Positions 26,044 through 39,259 of a stretch of 64,000 bases of DNA are shown piece by piece; the first letter of the stretch is position 1; every line of letters starts with the position of its first letter. Both the position numbers and the translations under genes were made by a program. The notes below the pieces were generated by a model. That model did not search any database, had not been told where the DNA came from, and was given only the letters and a program-made list of their open reading frames with translations. This DNA comes from Atriophallophorus winterbourni (taxonomy: Eukaryota > Platyhelminthes > Trematoda > Plagiorchiida > Microphallidae): NCBI GenBank assembly GCA_013407085.1, contig JACCGJ010010759.1:1-64000 (forward strand). The letters are read 5' to 3'.

Positions 26044-29000
26044 GCAATGATAGCTTTTATTGGTTCGAACATTGTCTATCGCTGATTCGTTCAAAACGTT
26101 TGTATTTTATGGACTGAAATAGTAAGCATTGTCAGCTTTGATTGCTCCGAACAATGTCCATCTCAAATTGGTCCAAAATGTTTGTAGATAGTGGACTAGA
26201 ATATAAAGCATTGTCAGCTCTGATTGATCTTAACATTGTCGATCTCAGATTGAATTGAAACGACTGTAGTTTTTTGAATGAAATATTAAGCATTGTTAGC
26301 TCCGATAGGTTCGAACACTGTCGATTTCAGATTCGTCCCAAACATCCGTAATTTATGATCTGAAATATTAAGCATTGTCAGCTCTGATTGGTTCAAATAA
26401 TGTCGATCTCAGATTAGTTCAAAATGTTTGTAGTTTTTAGGCTGAAATATTAAGCATTGTCAGCTCTAAGTGGTTTAAAATGTTTTTACTTTTTGGACCT
26501 AAATATTATTCATTGTCAGCTCTGATTGATCTAAAGATTGTCAATGTCAGATTGGTTTAAAACGTTTGTAGATTTTGGACTGAAATATTAAGCAATGATA
26601 GCTCTTATTGGTTCAAACATTGTCTATCGCAGATTCGTTCAAAACGTTTGTATTTTATGGACTGAAATAGTAAGCATTGTCAGCTTTGATTGCTTCAAAC
26701 ATTGTCCATCTCAGATTGGTTTAAACCGTTTGTATATAGTGGACTAAAATATGAGGCATTGTCAGCTCTGATTGATTTAAACATTGTCGATCTCAGATTG
26801 ATTTGAAACGACTGTAGTTTTTTGAATGAAATATTAAGAATTGTTAGTTACGATAGGTTTGAACACTGTCGATCTCAGATTCGTCCCAAACGTTCGTAAT
26901 TTATGAACTGAAATATTGAGCATTGTCTGCTCTGATCGGTTTAAGTATTGTCGATCTCAGATTGGTTCAAAATGTTTGTAGTTTTTAGGCTGAAATATTA
27001 AGCATTGTCAACTCTGATTGGTTTAAAATGTTTGTAGTTTTTGGACCTAAATAATATTCATTGTCAGCTCTGATTGATATGAAGATTGTCAATGTCAGAT
27101 TGGTTCAAAACGTTTGTAGATTTCGGAATGAAATATTGAGCATTGTTAGCTCTGATTGGTTAAATATTTGTCAATCTCATATTCTTTCACAACGTTCGTA
27201 CTTTTGAACTGATATATGTAGCATTGTCAGCTCTGATTAATTAAAAACATTGTCGATCTCAATTGAGTTCGAAACATTTGTTATTTTTGGACTGAAATAT
27301 TTAGCATTGTCAGCTCTTATTGGTTTAGGCAATGTCAATCTCAGATTAGTTTAAAACATTTGTAGATTTTTAACTGAAATATTGAGCATTGTTAGCTCTG
27401 ATTGGTTTGAAATAATTGTACTTTTTGGACCTAAATATTATTCATTGTCAGCTCTGATTGATTTAAAGATTGTCGATGTCAGAGGGGTTTAAAACGTTCG
27501 TAGATTTTGAACTGAAATATTGAGCATTGTTAGCTCTGATTGGTTGAAACATTGTCGATCGCAGATTCGATCAGAACGTCTGTACTTTTGAACTTAAATA
27601 TTTAGCATTTCCAGCTTTGACAAATTTATCAATGTCGATCCTAGATTAGTTTAAAACGATTGTAGAGTTTCGACTGAAATATTAAACATTGTCATCTCTG
27701 ATTTGGTCGAAATGTTTGTAGTTTACGGATTTAAATATCGAACATTGTCAGCTCCGAATAAGTTGAAGATTGTCTATCTCAGATTGGTTCGGAAAGTTTG
27801 TAGATTTTGGACTAAAATATTAAGCAATGATAGCTCTTATTGGTTCAAACATTGTCTATCGCAGATTCGTTCAAATCGTTTGTATTTTATGGACTGAAAT
27901 AGTAAGCATTGTCAGCTTCGATTGCTTCAAACATTGTCCATCTCAAATTGGTCTAAAACGTTTGTATATAGTGGACTAAAATATAAGGCATTGTCAGCTC
28001 GGATTGATTTAAACATTGTCGATCTCAGATTGATTTGAAACGACTGTAGTTTTTTGAATGAAAAATTAAGCATTGTTAGCTCCGATAGGTTCGAACACTG
28101 TCGATCTCAGATTCGTCCCAAACGTTCGTAATTAATGAACTGGAATAATAAGCATTGTAAGCTCTGATTGGTTTAAATATTGTCGATCTCAGATTGGTTC
28201 AAAATGTTTGTAGTTTTTAGCCTGAAATATGAGGCATTGTCAGTTCTCATTGGTTTAAAATATTTGTAGTTTTTAGACCCAAATATTATTCATTGTCAGC
28301 TCCGAATAAGTTAGAGATTGTCTATCTCAGATTGGTTCAAAAAAATTGTAGAATTTTGACTAAAATATAAGGCAATGATAGCTCTGATTGGTTCAAACAT
28401 TGTCTATCGCAGATTCGTTCAAAACGTTTGTATTTTATGGACTGAAATAGTAAGCATTGTCAGCTTTGATTGTTTCAAACATTGTCCATTTAAGATTTGT
28501 TGAAAACATTTGTAAATAGTGGACTAAAATATAAGGCATTGTCAGCTCTGATTGATTTAAACATTGTCGATCTCAGCTTGATTTGCAACGACTGTAGTTA
28601 TTCGAATGAAATATCAAGCATTGTTAGCTTCGATAGGTTTGAACACTGTCAATCTCAGATTCGTCCCAAACGTTCGTAATTTATGAACTGAAATATTGAG
28701 CATTGTCAGCTCTCTTTGGTTCAAATATTGTCCATCTCGGATTGGTTCGAAACGTTTGTAGATTTTGGACTGAAATATTAAGCATTGTTAGCTCCGATCA
28801 GTTGAAACGTTGTCGATCACATATTCTTTCAAAACGTTTGTATTCTTAGACTGAAATAATTAGCATTGTCAGCTCTGATTCATGTTAGCATTGTCGATCT
28901 CAAATGAAATCAAAACGTTTGTAATTTTTGAACTGTTATATTTAGCATTGTCAGCTCTGATTGGTTTGAGCAATGTCGATCTCAGATTAGTTTGAAACGT

Positions 29001-31700
29001 TTGTAGATTTTTAACTGAAATATTGAGCATTGTCAGCTCTGAATAGTTCAAAATGTTTGCAGTTTTCGGACTGAAATATTAGGCATTGTCAGTTCTGATT
29101 GATTTAAAGATTGTCGATCTCAGATTGGTTCAAATCGTTTGTAGATTTTAGACTGAAATATTCACCATTGTTATCTGTGATTGGTCCAATCATTTTCGAT
29201 CTCATATTCGTTGAACATATTTGTTTTCTTTGGACTGAAATGTTCAGTATTGTCAGCTCTGACAAGTTTAATAATGTCGATCGCAGATTAGTTCAAATCG
29301 ATTGTAGACTTTCGACTGAAATATTGAGCATTGTCAGCTTTGATTAGTTCAAAATGTTTGTAGTTTATGGACCTGAATATTGGGCATTGTCAGCTCTGAT
29401 TGAGTTAAAGATTGTCAATCTTAGATTATTTCGAATCGTTCGTAGATTTTGGACAAAAATATTAAGCATTGTTAGCTCTGATTGGTTCAAACATTGTCGA
29501 TTGCAGATTCGTTTTAAACGTTTGTAATTTTTGGACTGAAGTAGTGAGGATTGTCAGCTGTGACAAATTTGAACAATGTCGATCTCAGATTATTACAAAA
29601 CGATTGTAGAATTTCGACTGAAATAGTGAGCATTTTCAGCTCTGATTGGTTTGAAATGTTTGTAGTTTATGGACGTAAATATCAAGCATTGTCAGCTCTG
29701 ATTGATTCAAAGATTGTCAATGTCAGATTGGTTCGAAACGTTCGTAGATTTCGGATTGAAATATTAGGAAATGTTAGCTCTAATTGGCTTAAACATTGTC
29801 AATCTCAGATTGGTTCCAAACGTTTGAAGTTTTTTGATTGAAATATTAAGCATTAAGAGCTATTGATGGTGCAAAATGTTTGTAGTTTTTAGACTTAAAT
29901 ATTCCGATTTGTCAGCTATGATTGATTTAAAGATTGTTAATCTCAGATTGGTTCAAAACGTTCGTAGATTTTGTACTTAAATATAAATCCTTGGTAGCTC
30001 TGATTAGTTCGAACATTGTTGAGCGCAGATTCGTTCAAAACCTCTGTATTTTTTGGACTGTAATATCATGCACTCTCAGCTCTGGTTTGTTCAAACTTTG
30101 TCCATCTCAGATTGATTTAGAACGTTTGTAAATTTCGAACTAAAATATGAGATTTTGTCAGCTCTGATTGATTTAAACATTGTCGATCTCAGATTGATTT
30201 AAACGTCTGTAGATTTTGAATGAAATATTAGGCCTTGTTAGCTCCGATTGGTTCGAACACTGTCGATTCCAGATTCGTTCCAAACGTTCATAATTCATGA
30301 ACTCAAATATCAAGCATTGTTAGCTCTGATTGAATCCAATATCATCAATCTCAGATTGGTTGGAAACCTTTGTAGTTTTTGGACTAAAAATTTGAGCATT
30401 GTCAGCTCTGATTGGTTCAAAATGTTTGTAGTTTTCGGACTTAAATATCGAGCCTTGTCAGCTCTGACTGATTCAAAGATTGTCAATGTCAGATTGGATT
30501 AAAACGTTTGTAGATTTTCAACTGTAATATTAGGCATTGTTAGCATTGATTGGTTCAAACATTGTCGATCTCATATCAGCTCAAAACGATTGTAGACCTT
30601 TGACTGAAATATTAAACATTTTCAGCTCTGATTGGTTCGTAAAGTTTGTAGTTTATGGACTCGAATATCAAGCATTGTCAGCTCTGATTGGATCCAATAT
30701 CGTCAATCTCAGATAAGTTTAAAACGTTTGTAGTTATCGGACTAAAATACTGGGCATTGTCAGCTCTGATTGCTTCGAACTTTGTACATCTCAGATTGGT
30801 TCAAAACGTTTGTAAATTTTGGACTAAAATATAAGGCAATGTCAGATCTTTCTGATTTATACATTGTCCATCTCAGATTGATTTGAAACCTTTGTAGTTT
30901 TTTGAATGAAATATTGAGCATTGTAAGCTCTGATTGGTTAGAACACTGTCGATTTCAGATTCGTTTCAAACGTTCATGATTAATGAACTGAAATATTTGG
31001 CATTGTCAGCACTGATTGGTTCGAAATGTTTGTAGCTCTTGGACTTGAATATCAAGCATTGTCAGCTCTGATTGATTTAAAGATTGTCAATGTCAGATTG
31101 GATTAAAACGTTTGTATTTTTTAAACTGAAATATTAAGGCATTGTCAGCTCTGACAAGTTCAAACAATGCCGATCTCATATTAGCTCAAGACAATTATAG
31201 ACCTTAGACTGAAATATTGAGCATTGTCAGCTCTGATTGGTTCGTAAGGTTGGTAGTTTTTGGACCTAAATATTAATCATTGTCAGCTCTGATTGATTCA
31301 AAGATTGTCAATGTCAGATTGGTTTAGAACGTTTGTAGATTTTGGACTGAAATATTTAGCATTTTTATCTCTGATTGTTTCGAACATTTTCGATCTCATA
31401 TTCGTTAAAAACGTTTGTATTCTTCGGCCTGAAATATCCAGCATTGTCAGCTCTGGCAAGTTTAATAATGTCGATTTCGTATTGGTTCAAAACGTTTGTG
31501 GACTTTCGACTGAAATATTGAACATTGTCAGCTCTGATTTGGTCGAAATGTTTGTAGTTTATGGACCTAAATATTGAGCAATTCCAGATCTGGATAAGAT
31601 AAAGATTGTCTGTCTTAGATTGGTTCAAAAAGTTTGTAGATTTTGGACTAAAATATTAAGCAATGGTAGATCTGATTGGTTCAAACATTGTCTATCGCAG
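26044..31700 (-). repeat. Higher-order repeat with 548-bp unit
   Basis: The variant gcaatgatagct, followed by the cattgtctatcgcagattcg monomer and the ttttatggactgaaatagta monomer, occurs at 26,044, 26,592, 27,824 and 28,372. A further copy lies at 31,660. The spacings are 548, 1,232, 548 and 3,288 bp. A unit of 548 bp equals six 82-bp monomers plus one 56-bp monomer, and 3,288 is six such units. The intervals between landmarks contain related but non-identical monomers. Confidence 0.75.
30080..31258 (-). repeat. Higher-order repeat copy C1 (shift 4,415 bp)
   Basis: This 1.2-kb ordered set of monomers recurs at about 34,495-35,673. Shared markers include cgttcataattcatgaactc near 30,285 and 34,700, and the ttcgtaaggttggtagttt variant near 31,240 and 35,655. 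The shift is 4,415 bp. The copies differ by scattered substitutions. Confidence 0.8.
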
Positions 31701-34494
31701 ATTCGTTCAAAACGTTTGTATTTTATGAACTGAAATAGTAAGCATTGTCAGCTTTGATTGCTTCAAACATTGTCCATCTTAGATTGGTTCAAAACGTTTG
31801 TAAATAGTGACTAATATATAGGGCATTGTCAGCTTTGATTGATTTGAAAATTGTCGTTCTCAGATTGATTTGTAACCTCTGTAGTTTTTTTAATTAAATA
31901 TTATGCATTGTTAGCTCCGATTGGTTCGAACACTGTCGATCTCAGATTCGTTTCAAACGTTCGTATTTTATGAACTGAAATATCAAGCATTGTCAGCTCT
32001 GATTAGTTGAAATATTGTCAATCTCGGATTGGTTCAAAACCTTCGTAGTTTTCAGACTGAAATAATAAACATTGTCAGATCAGATTGGTTCAGAATGTTT
32101 GTAGTTTCTAGACTTGAATATTAAGCATTGTCAGCTCTGATTGGATCCAATATCGTCAATCTCAGATTGGTTGAAAACCTTCGTAGTTTTTGGACTGAAA
32201 ATTTAAGCATTGTCAGCTCTTATTGGTTCAAAATGTTTGTAGTTTTTGGACTTGAATATCAAGCCTTGTCAGCTCTGACTGATTCAAAGATTGTCAATGT
32301 CAGATTGAATTATAACGTTTGTAGTTTCTGGACTAAAATATTGAGCATTGTCAGCTCTGATTGATTCAAAATGGTTTCAGTTTTTGGACTTAAATATTAA
32401 CCATTTTCAGCTTTGCTTTATTCAAAGATTGTCAATGTGAGATTGGTTCAAAACGTTCGTAGATTTTGGACTGAGATGATAAGCATCTTTATTTCTGATT
32501 GATTCAAACATTGTCGATGTCATACTCGTTGAAAACGTTCCTATTCTGTGGCCTGAAATAGTAAGCATTGTCGGCTCTGATTGCTTTGAACATTGTCCAT
32601 CTCAGATTGGTTCAAAACGTTTGTAAATAGTGGACTAAAATATAAGGCATTGTCAGATCTGATTGATTTAAATATTGTCGATCTCAGATTGATTTGAAAC
32701 GACTGTAGTTTTTTGAATGGAAAATTAAGCATTGTTATCTTTGATAGGTTCGAACACTGTCGATCTCAGATTCGTCCCAAACGTTCGTAATTTATGGACT
32801 GAAATATTAGGCATTGTCAGCTCTTATTGGTTCAAATATTGTCAATCTCGGATTGGTTCAAAACATTTGTAGTTTTCGGACTGAAATATTAAACATTATC
32901 AGCTCTGATTGGTTCGAAATGTTTTTTTAGTTTTAAGACTTAAACTGTAAGCATTTTCAGCTCTGATTGATTCAAAGATTGTCAATGTGAGATTGGTTCG
33001 AAACGTTTGTAGATTTTGGACTGAAATATTAGGCATTGTTAGCTCCGAATGGTTGAAACGTTGTCGATCTCATATTCTTTCAAAACGTTCGTACTTTTGG
33101 ACTGAAATATTAAGCATTGTCAGCTCTGATTCATTTAAGCATTGTCGATCTCAAATGAAATCAAAACGTTTGTGATTTTTGAACTGTAATATTTAGCATT
33201 GTCAGCTCTGATTGGTTCAAGCAATGTCGATCTCAAATTAGTTTAAAACGTTTGTAGATTTTTGACTGAAATATTGAGCATTGTCAGCTGTGAATGGTTC
33301 AAAATGTTTGCAGTTTTTAGACTGAAATATTAGACATTGTCAGCTCTGATTCATTTAAGCATTGTCGATCTCAAATGTGTTTAAAACGTTTCTTTTTTTG
33401 GACTGTAATATTTAGCATTGTCAGCTCTGATTGGTTTGAGCAATGTCGATCTCAGATTAGTTTGAAACGTTTGTAGATTTTTGACTGAAATATTGAGCAT
33501 TGTCAGCTGTGAATGGTTCAAAATGTTCGCAGTTTTTGGACTGAAATATTAGGCATTGTCAGTTTTGATTGATTTATAGATTGTCGATCTCAGATTGATT
33601 TAAATGGTTTGTAGATTTCAGACTGAAATATTATCCATTGTTATCTGTGATTGGTTCAATCATTGTCGATCTCATATTCGTTGAACATATTTGTATTATT
33701 TGGACTGAAATGTGTAGTATTGTCAGCTCTGACAAGTTTAATAATGTCGATCGCAGATTAGTTCAAAACGATTGTAGACTTCCGACTGAAATATCGAGCA
33801 TTGTCAGCTATGATTAGTTCAAAATGTTTGTAGTTCATGGACCCAAATATTGAGCATTGTCACCTCCAATTGAGTTGAAGATTGTCAATCTCAGATTGTT
33901 CCAAAACGTTTGTAGATTTTGGACTAAAATATTGAGCAATGTTAGCTCTGATTGGTTCAAACATTGTCGATCGCAGATTCGTTCAGAACGTTTGTATTTT
34001 TTGGACTGAAATAGTAAGCCTACTCAAATTTGATTGTTTTGAACATTGTCCATCTCAGATTGGTTAAAAGCGATTGTAAATGTTGGACTGAAATATAAGG
34101 CATTGTCAGGTCTGATAGGTTTGAACATTGTCGATCTCAGATTGATTTGAAACGTTTGTAGTTCTTCAATGATATATCAAGCATTGTTAGCTCTGATTGG
34201 TTCAAACACTGCCGATTTCAGATTGCCTTCAAACGTCTGTAATTTCTGAACTGAATATTTAATCATTGTCACCTCTGATTGGTTCAAATAATGTAAATCT
34301 CGGATTAGTTCAAAACCTTTGTAGTATTCGGACTAAAATATTAAACATTGTCACCTCTGATAGGTTCAAACTGTTTTTAGTTTTCGGACTTGAATATTAA
34401 GCATTGTCAGGTCTGATTGATTCAAAGATTGTCATTCCCAGATTGGTTCAAAACCTTTGTAGTTTTTAGACTGAAGTCAGCTAAACATTTTCAG

Positions 34495-35673
34495 CTTTGA
34501 TTGGTTCAAACATTGTCCATCTCAGATTGATCTAGAACGTTTGTGAATTTCGAACTAAAATATAAGACATTGTCAGCTCTGATTGATTTAAACATTGCCG
34601 ATCTCAGATTGATTAAAACGTCTGTAGATTTCAAATGAAATATTAGGCATTGTTAGCTCCGATTGGTTCGAACACTGTCGATTTTAGATTCGTTCCAAAC
34701 GTTCATAATTCATGAACTCAAATATCAAGCATTGTCGGCTCTGATTGGATTCAACATCGTCAATCTCAGATTGGTTGAAAACCTTTGTACTTTTTGGACT
34801 GAACATTTGAGCATTGTCAGCTCTGATTGGTTCAAAATGTTTGTAGTTTCCGGACTTAAATATCAAGCCTTGTCAGCTCTGAATGATTAAAAGATTGTCA
34901 ATGTCAGATTGGATTAAAACGTTCGTAGTTTTTTGAACTGTAATATTAAGCATTGTTAGCTTTGATTGGTTCAAACATTGTCGATCTCATATCAGCTCAA
35001 AACGATTGTAGACCTTTGACTGAAATATTGAACATTTTCAGCTCTGATTGGTTTGTAATGTCTGTAGTTTATGGACTCGAATATCAAGCATTGTCAGCTC
35101 TGATTGGATCCTATATCGTCAATCTCTGATAAGATTAAAACGTTTGTAGATATCGGACTAAAATACTGGGCATTGTCAGCTCTGATTGCTTCGAACTTTG
35201 TCCATCTCAGATTGGTTCGAACGTTTGTAAATTTTGGACTAAAATATTAGGCAATGTCAGCTCTTTCTGATTTATATATTGTCGATCTCAGATTAATTTG
35301 GAACCTTTGTAATTTTTTGAATGAAATATCAAGCATTGTTAGCTCTGATTGGTTAGAACACTGTCGATTTCAGATTCGTTTTAAACGTTCATGATTAATG
35401 AACTGAAATATTTAGCATTGTCAGCTCTGATTGGTTCTAAATGTTTGTAGTTTTCGGACTTGAATAGCAAGCATTTTTAGCTCTGATTGATTTAAAGATT
35501 GTCAATGTCAGATTGGATTAGAACGTTTTTATTTTTTGAACTGAAATATTTAGCATTGTCAGCTCTGACAAGTTCAAACAATGTCGATCTCATATTAGCT
35601 CAAGACAATTGTAGACCTTCGACTAAAATTTTGAGCATTTTTAGCTCTGATTGGTTCGTAAGGTTGGTAGTTT
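34495..35673 (-). repeat. Higher-order repeat copy C2
   Basis: This is the second copy of 30,080-31,258. It begins in the monomer with aacattgtccatctcagatt and keeps the same order of variants until the ttggtagtttatgcagttga monomer, after which the two copies part. Confidence 0.8.
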
Positions 35674-36564
35674 ATGCAGTTGAATATTAAGCATTGTCAG
35701 TACTGATTGAGTTGGAAATTGTCAATTTCAGATCAGTTCAAAGTATTTGTAGATATGGGACTAAAATATTAGGCATTATCAGCTCTGATTGCTTCAAACA
35801 TTGTCCATCTCAGACTGGTTCAAAACGTTTGTGAATTTTGGACTGATATATTAAACATTGTCAGCTATGATTGGCTTGGAATGTTTATAGTTTTTGAACT
35901 CAACTATTAAGCATCGTCAGCTCTGATTGATCCGACGATTGTCGATCATTTATTGGTTCAAAACGTTTGTAGATTTAAGACTAAAATATTAAGCATTGTT
36001 AGCTATGATTGGTTCAAACATTGTGGACCGCAGATTCGTTCAGAATTTCTGTAATTTCTGGACTGAAATATCATGCATTCTCAGCTCTGATTGGTCCCAA
36101 CATTGTCCATCTCAGATTGGTTCAAAACGTTTGTAAATTTTGGACTGAAATTTAAGGCATTGTCAGCTCTTTTTAATATGAACATTGTCGATCTCAAATT
36201 GATTTGAAACCTTTGTAGTTTTTTGAAGGAAATATTAAGCATTGTTAGCTCTGATTGGTTAGAACACTGTCGATTTCAGATTCGTTTGAAACGTTCATAA
36301 TTTATGAACTGAAATATTAAGCATTGTCAGCTCTGATTGGTTCTAATATTGTCAATATCAAATTCGTTCAAAACCTTTGTAGTTTTCGGACTGAAATATT
36401 GAACATTGTCAGCTCTGATTGGTTCAAAATGTTCGTAGATTGAAGACTAAAATATAAAGCATTGTTAGCTATGATTGGTTCAAACATTGTCGACCGCAGA
36501 TTCCTTACAAACGTCTGTAATTTTTGGACTGAAATATCATGCATTCTCAGCTCTGATTGGTCCG

Positions 36565-36881
36565 AACTAATCTTCCAAAATTATTTTTGCCCGCGTATAA
36601 CCCTCAGTGGGTTGTAGCATGACACATGCATCAATTGCTTTTCGAGCCTTGCTCCGACAATAATACATGAAATACAACAGTCGCTGGCCTGGATCCATGA
36701 GCCGCGACTCAACGTAACATTCAAACTGTTTCAGGAACTCCTAATAGTCTATCAGATTACCGTCGAAGTAGGATGATTCTACTTCAGGCAATCTCATACT
36801 CATGTTCATCGCTATGTGCAAATAGCTTACTGCCGAGTCGAACACTTCAGTTTTGCTACTTGTACCGGCCATCTAGTTTAC
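36565..36881 (-). pseudogene. gag N-terminus of BEL/Pao element, truncated
   Basis: The minus-strand frame begins at an ATG at 36,870-36,872, immediately preceded by an in-frame TAG at 36,873-36,875. It encodes the start of a gag protein of the DUF1759 type seen in Pao retrotransposons. The family hallmark (a leucine-proline-x-valine-glutamate stretch, then a phenylalanine-x-glycine-asparagine motif and an aspartate-tyrosine) is recognisable. An in-frame TAG at 36,741-36,743 replaces the tryptophan codon that is intact in fragment 2. The frame is then open to the satellite border at 36,565. In the full family, gag would form the particle and bind the RNA. This copy is dead. Confidence 0.75.
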
Positions 36882-37091
36882 ATCTTTAGCAACTCCTCGT
36901 CGTTCATTTGTCAAGCACTCTATCGTTTATCTAGCAGCATCTCAAACGCGCTTTATTCGTAAAATTTGTCAAGAACTCGCAATGCTATCTCGATCATCAT
37001 CGTTTCCCTCAGAAGCTATCTTAGTAGATATCTTAAACATACTAGATGAAATATACAGCAATGTTCCAAAACGACGAAAAGTAAATTGAAA

Positions 37092-37104
37092 GGGGACGTC
37101 ACCA
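37092..37104 (-). other. Possible tRNA primer-binding site
   Basis: On the minus strand this reads tggtgacgtcccc, preceded by cacaactt. Many BEL/Pao and Gypsy elements begin their internal region with a TGGTGAC-type site just after an LTR that ends near CAAC or CA. The site lies about 220 bp upstream of the gag ATG, which is a normal leader length. The match beyond TGGTGAC is imperfect, so this is a suggestion. Confidence 0.35.
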
Positions 37105-37935
37105 AAGTTGTGAACAGGGATTGACTGTCAAATATTCAATTTCACGACGATTGGGGAGTTCTCCGCCAATTTTGCTCAATATAGCTTCAATTAAACAAAC
37201 CAAAATGCGTATTTTCTTCGGTTGAGACAAATACTATACCAGTCAGAAGACAAGTTGTGATGCGAATCCAATTGAAACGATCCAACGTGAGCACAGAAAA
37301 CGAATTGATGCAATTCACGAATTGAGTACTTCTCGCCAAGTTCGAAAAGAATCAAATCCCAAATTGAGTACTGTATTGTCTGTGACGTGAGTTACGCGTA
37401 GTTCACCCGTTTCTCATATAGTTGAATTGGAAACAACAATAAGAATATTCTACGGTACTGTAATTAACAACAATTACAACAAAATTAACTATACAAACCT
37501 TAATTGTATAGGAACGTCACAGCAACAATGGAACCAAATACACCAGAATCAAATTCAATTCAAACAAAAGACGACATGATATAAAAATAATAAGAATCGA
37601 TTTACCAAATGTCTTCCAAACTTTCTGTGACAATGGAAAATGACACTTATTATAGCGTCCAAATTCGAGCAAAATACTGAAGCCCAAAATGGCAACCAAA
37701 TTCCGCAACAATGACCGACATTGGCAGAAACAATAAATTAAAACAAACATTTGGCCGAAGGCGTGTACAGGAAAGATTTACGATAAGAGAAATAATTACA
37801 AAAAGAGAAGTTTTATATCAAAATACTGTACGAAAATTAAACACCAGCAAAATCTATTACACAAAATTCAGGTTTTGTAACTAGGTTCAAAATGAAAGGA
37901 ATATTGAAATGAAAGGAAGAATTTTAAACTACTTT
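37105..37935 (-). mobile_element. Probable 5' LTR of BEL/Pao fragment 1
   Basis: About 830 bp of unique AT-rich sequence lies between the possible primer-binding site and the satellite border. It shows no coding similarity that I recognise. On the minus strand it contains a TATA-like gatataaaac (plus-strand 37,811-37,821), which fits a promoter role. No second LTR is present in the window, so the LTR ends cannot be fixed by pairing. A 77-codon hydrophobic open frame inside it (37,517-37,750, minus) is probably chance. The right border with satellite is near 37,935, where actttgaacc runs into ttacagttttcaaactg. Confidence 0.4.
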
Positions 37936-38955
37936 GAACCTTACAGTTTTCAAACTGAAATATTAAACATTGTCAGCTCTGATTAGTTCAAAATATTTGT
38001 AGTTAATGGACTTAACTATTAACGATCCAAAGATTGTCAATCTCAAATTGGTTCAAAACGTTTGTAGATTTTGAACTAATATATTAAGCATTGTTAGCTA
38101 TGCTTGGCTCAAACATTGTCGACCGCAGATTCGTTCAAAACTTCTGTAATTTTTGGACTGAAATATCATGCATTGCCAGCTATGATTGGTTCAAACATTG
38201 TCCATCTCAGATAGGTTTGGAACGTTTTTAAATTTTGGACTGAAATATAAGGCTTGCCAGCTCTAATTGAGTTACAAATTTTTGATATCAGAGTGATTTA
38301 AAACGTCTCTAGATTTTGAATGAAATATTAAGCATTGTTAGCTCCGAATAGTTCGAACACTGTCGATCTCTCATTCGTTCCAAACGTTCATAATTTATGA
38401 ACTGAAATATTGAGCATTTTCAGCTCTGATTGGTTCAAATATTGTCAATATCAGATTGGTTCAAAACCTTTGTAGTTTTCGGACTGAAATATTAGGCATT
38501 CTTAGCTTTGGATCGTTCAAACATTGTGGATCTCATATTCGTTTAAAACGTTTGTATTTTTTGGACTGAAATATTTAGCATTGTCAGCTCTAACAAGTTT
38601 AAACAATGTGGATCTCAGATTAGTTCAAAACAATTGTAGACGTTCGACTGAAATATTGGGCATTTTCAGCTGTGATTGGTTCGAAATATTTTTTAATATA
38701 TGGACTTAAATATTAGGCATTGTCACCTCTGATTGAGTTGAAGATTGTCATTCTCAGATTGGTTCAAAACGTTTGTAGATTCCGGAATAAATTATTAGGC
38801 ATTGTCTGCTCTGATTGCTTCAAACATTTCATATCTCAGATTGGTTCGAAACGTTTGTAAATTGTGGACTAATATATAAAGCAATGTCAGCTCTGATTGA
38901 TTTGAACATTGTCGAATTCAGATTGATTTAAAACCTCTGTAGTTTTTTGAACTTT
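37935..38955 (-). repeat. Satellite between the two BEL/Pao fragments
   Basis: This is 1.02 kb of reverse-oriented satellite with ordinary monomers. The monomer at 38,113-38,190 (gaccgcagattcgttcaaaa, then cttctgtaatttttggactg) closely matches the monomer just left of fragment 1 (about 36,499-36,567). This suggests that the satellite around fragment 1 carries repeated copies of the target monomer. The run ends at gtagttttttgaa, where fragment 2 starts. Confidence 0.95.
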
Positions 38956-39259
38956 TCAACTTCCGATGTAGACCAATTGTTGCTATCGACACATCAACTG
39001 GCGCACTAGGCATACAATATTTCTCAACAAAACTCCGCGAGATCAAAGTTGTATCAGAGCCATTATCAAGTAAAGCCACGACTGGAACAAGTCCAACTGG
39101 CTTGTCAATGTTTACAGTCAGGTAGCCTAAGCTTACTGCTGTACTGAGAGCAGTAACACTGCAGTTTATACTTTTCAGTTGCTCATTAGGACGATCAGTA
39201 TGCAGCGGTTAATGGTGTCGTGTAGTACAACCTTCAACGCAACAAGTATTCGTATTCGT
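38955..39259 (-). pseudogene. Aspartic protease start of BEL/Pao element, truncated
   Basis: This continues in the second-knuckle frame. It has one stop (TAA at 39,209-39,211) and then stays open to the satellite border. The protease active-site motif reads LLDNGSDTTLIS, with the D-N-G-S codons at 39,056-39,067. This form, flanked by a run of hydrophobic residues before the aspartate, is what is expected for retropepsin-like proteases in this element class. The reading ends about 35 codons after the active site, so the flap and the second half of the domain are missing. Confidence 0.75.

Larger units (their letters stand above)
21863..36567 (-). repeat. 82-bp satellite array, reverse block 1
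   Basis: After the third polarity switch (gatgacaatgct joined to ggagttgatttaaacattg) the array stays in reverse orientation for 14.7 kb. It mixes 82-bp monomers with 56-bp short monomers; for example, gctctgattgg at 22,351 is followed by the next gctct at 22,407. The first two monomers after the switch match about 23,283-23,430, a shift of about 1,418 bp. The block ends where BEL/Pao fragment 1 begins. No host gene was seen. Confidence 0.97.
36565..37935 (-). mobile_element. BEL/Pao LTR retrotransposon fragment 1 (5' end)
   Basis: This non-satellite insertion is read on the minus strand. From right to left it holds a probable 5' LTR (about 37,935-37,105), a primer-binding-like site, a leader of about 230 bp, and the first 100 or so codons of gag. 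It stops abruptly in gag at 36,565, where satellite begins at a short shared gaac..atct stretch. The rest of gag, pol and the 3' LTR are missing. Its gag part is close to 90 % identical by eye to the matching part of fragment 2 (about 33 differences over 310 bp). The two are therefore separate copies of one family and not halves of one insertion. Confidence 0.8.

Noticed and set aside
37517..37750. A 77-codon hydrophobic open frame on the minus strand
   Set aside because: It lies in the probable LTR, matches nothing I recognise, and is of a length expected by chance in AT-rich DNA.
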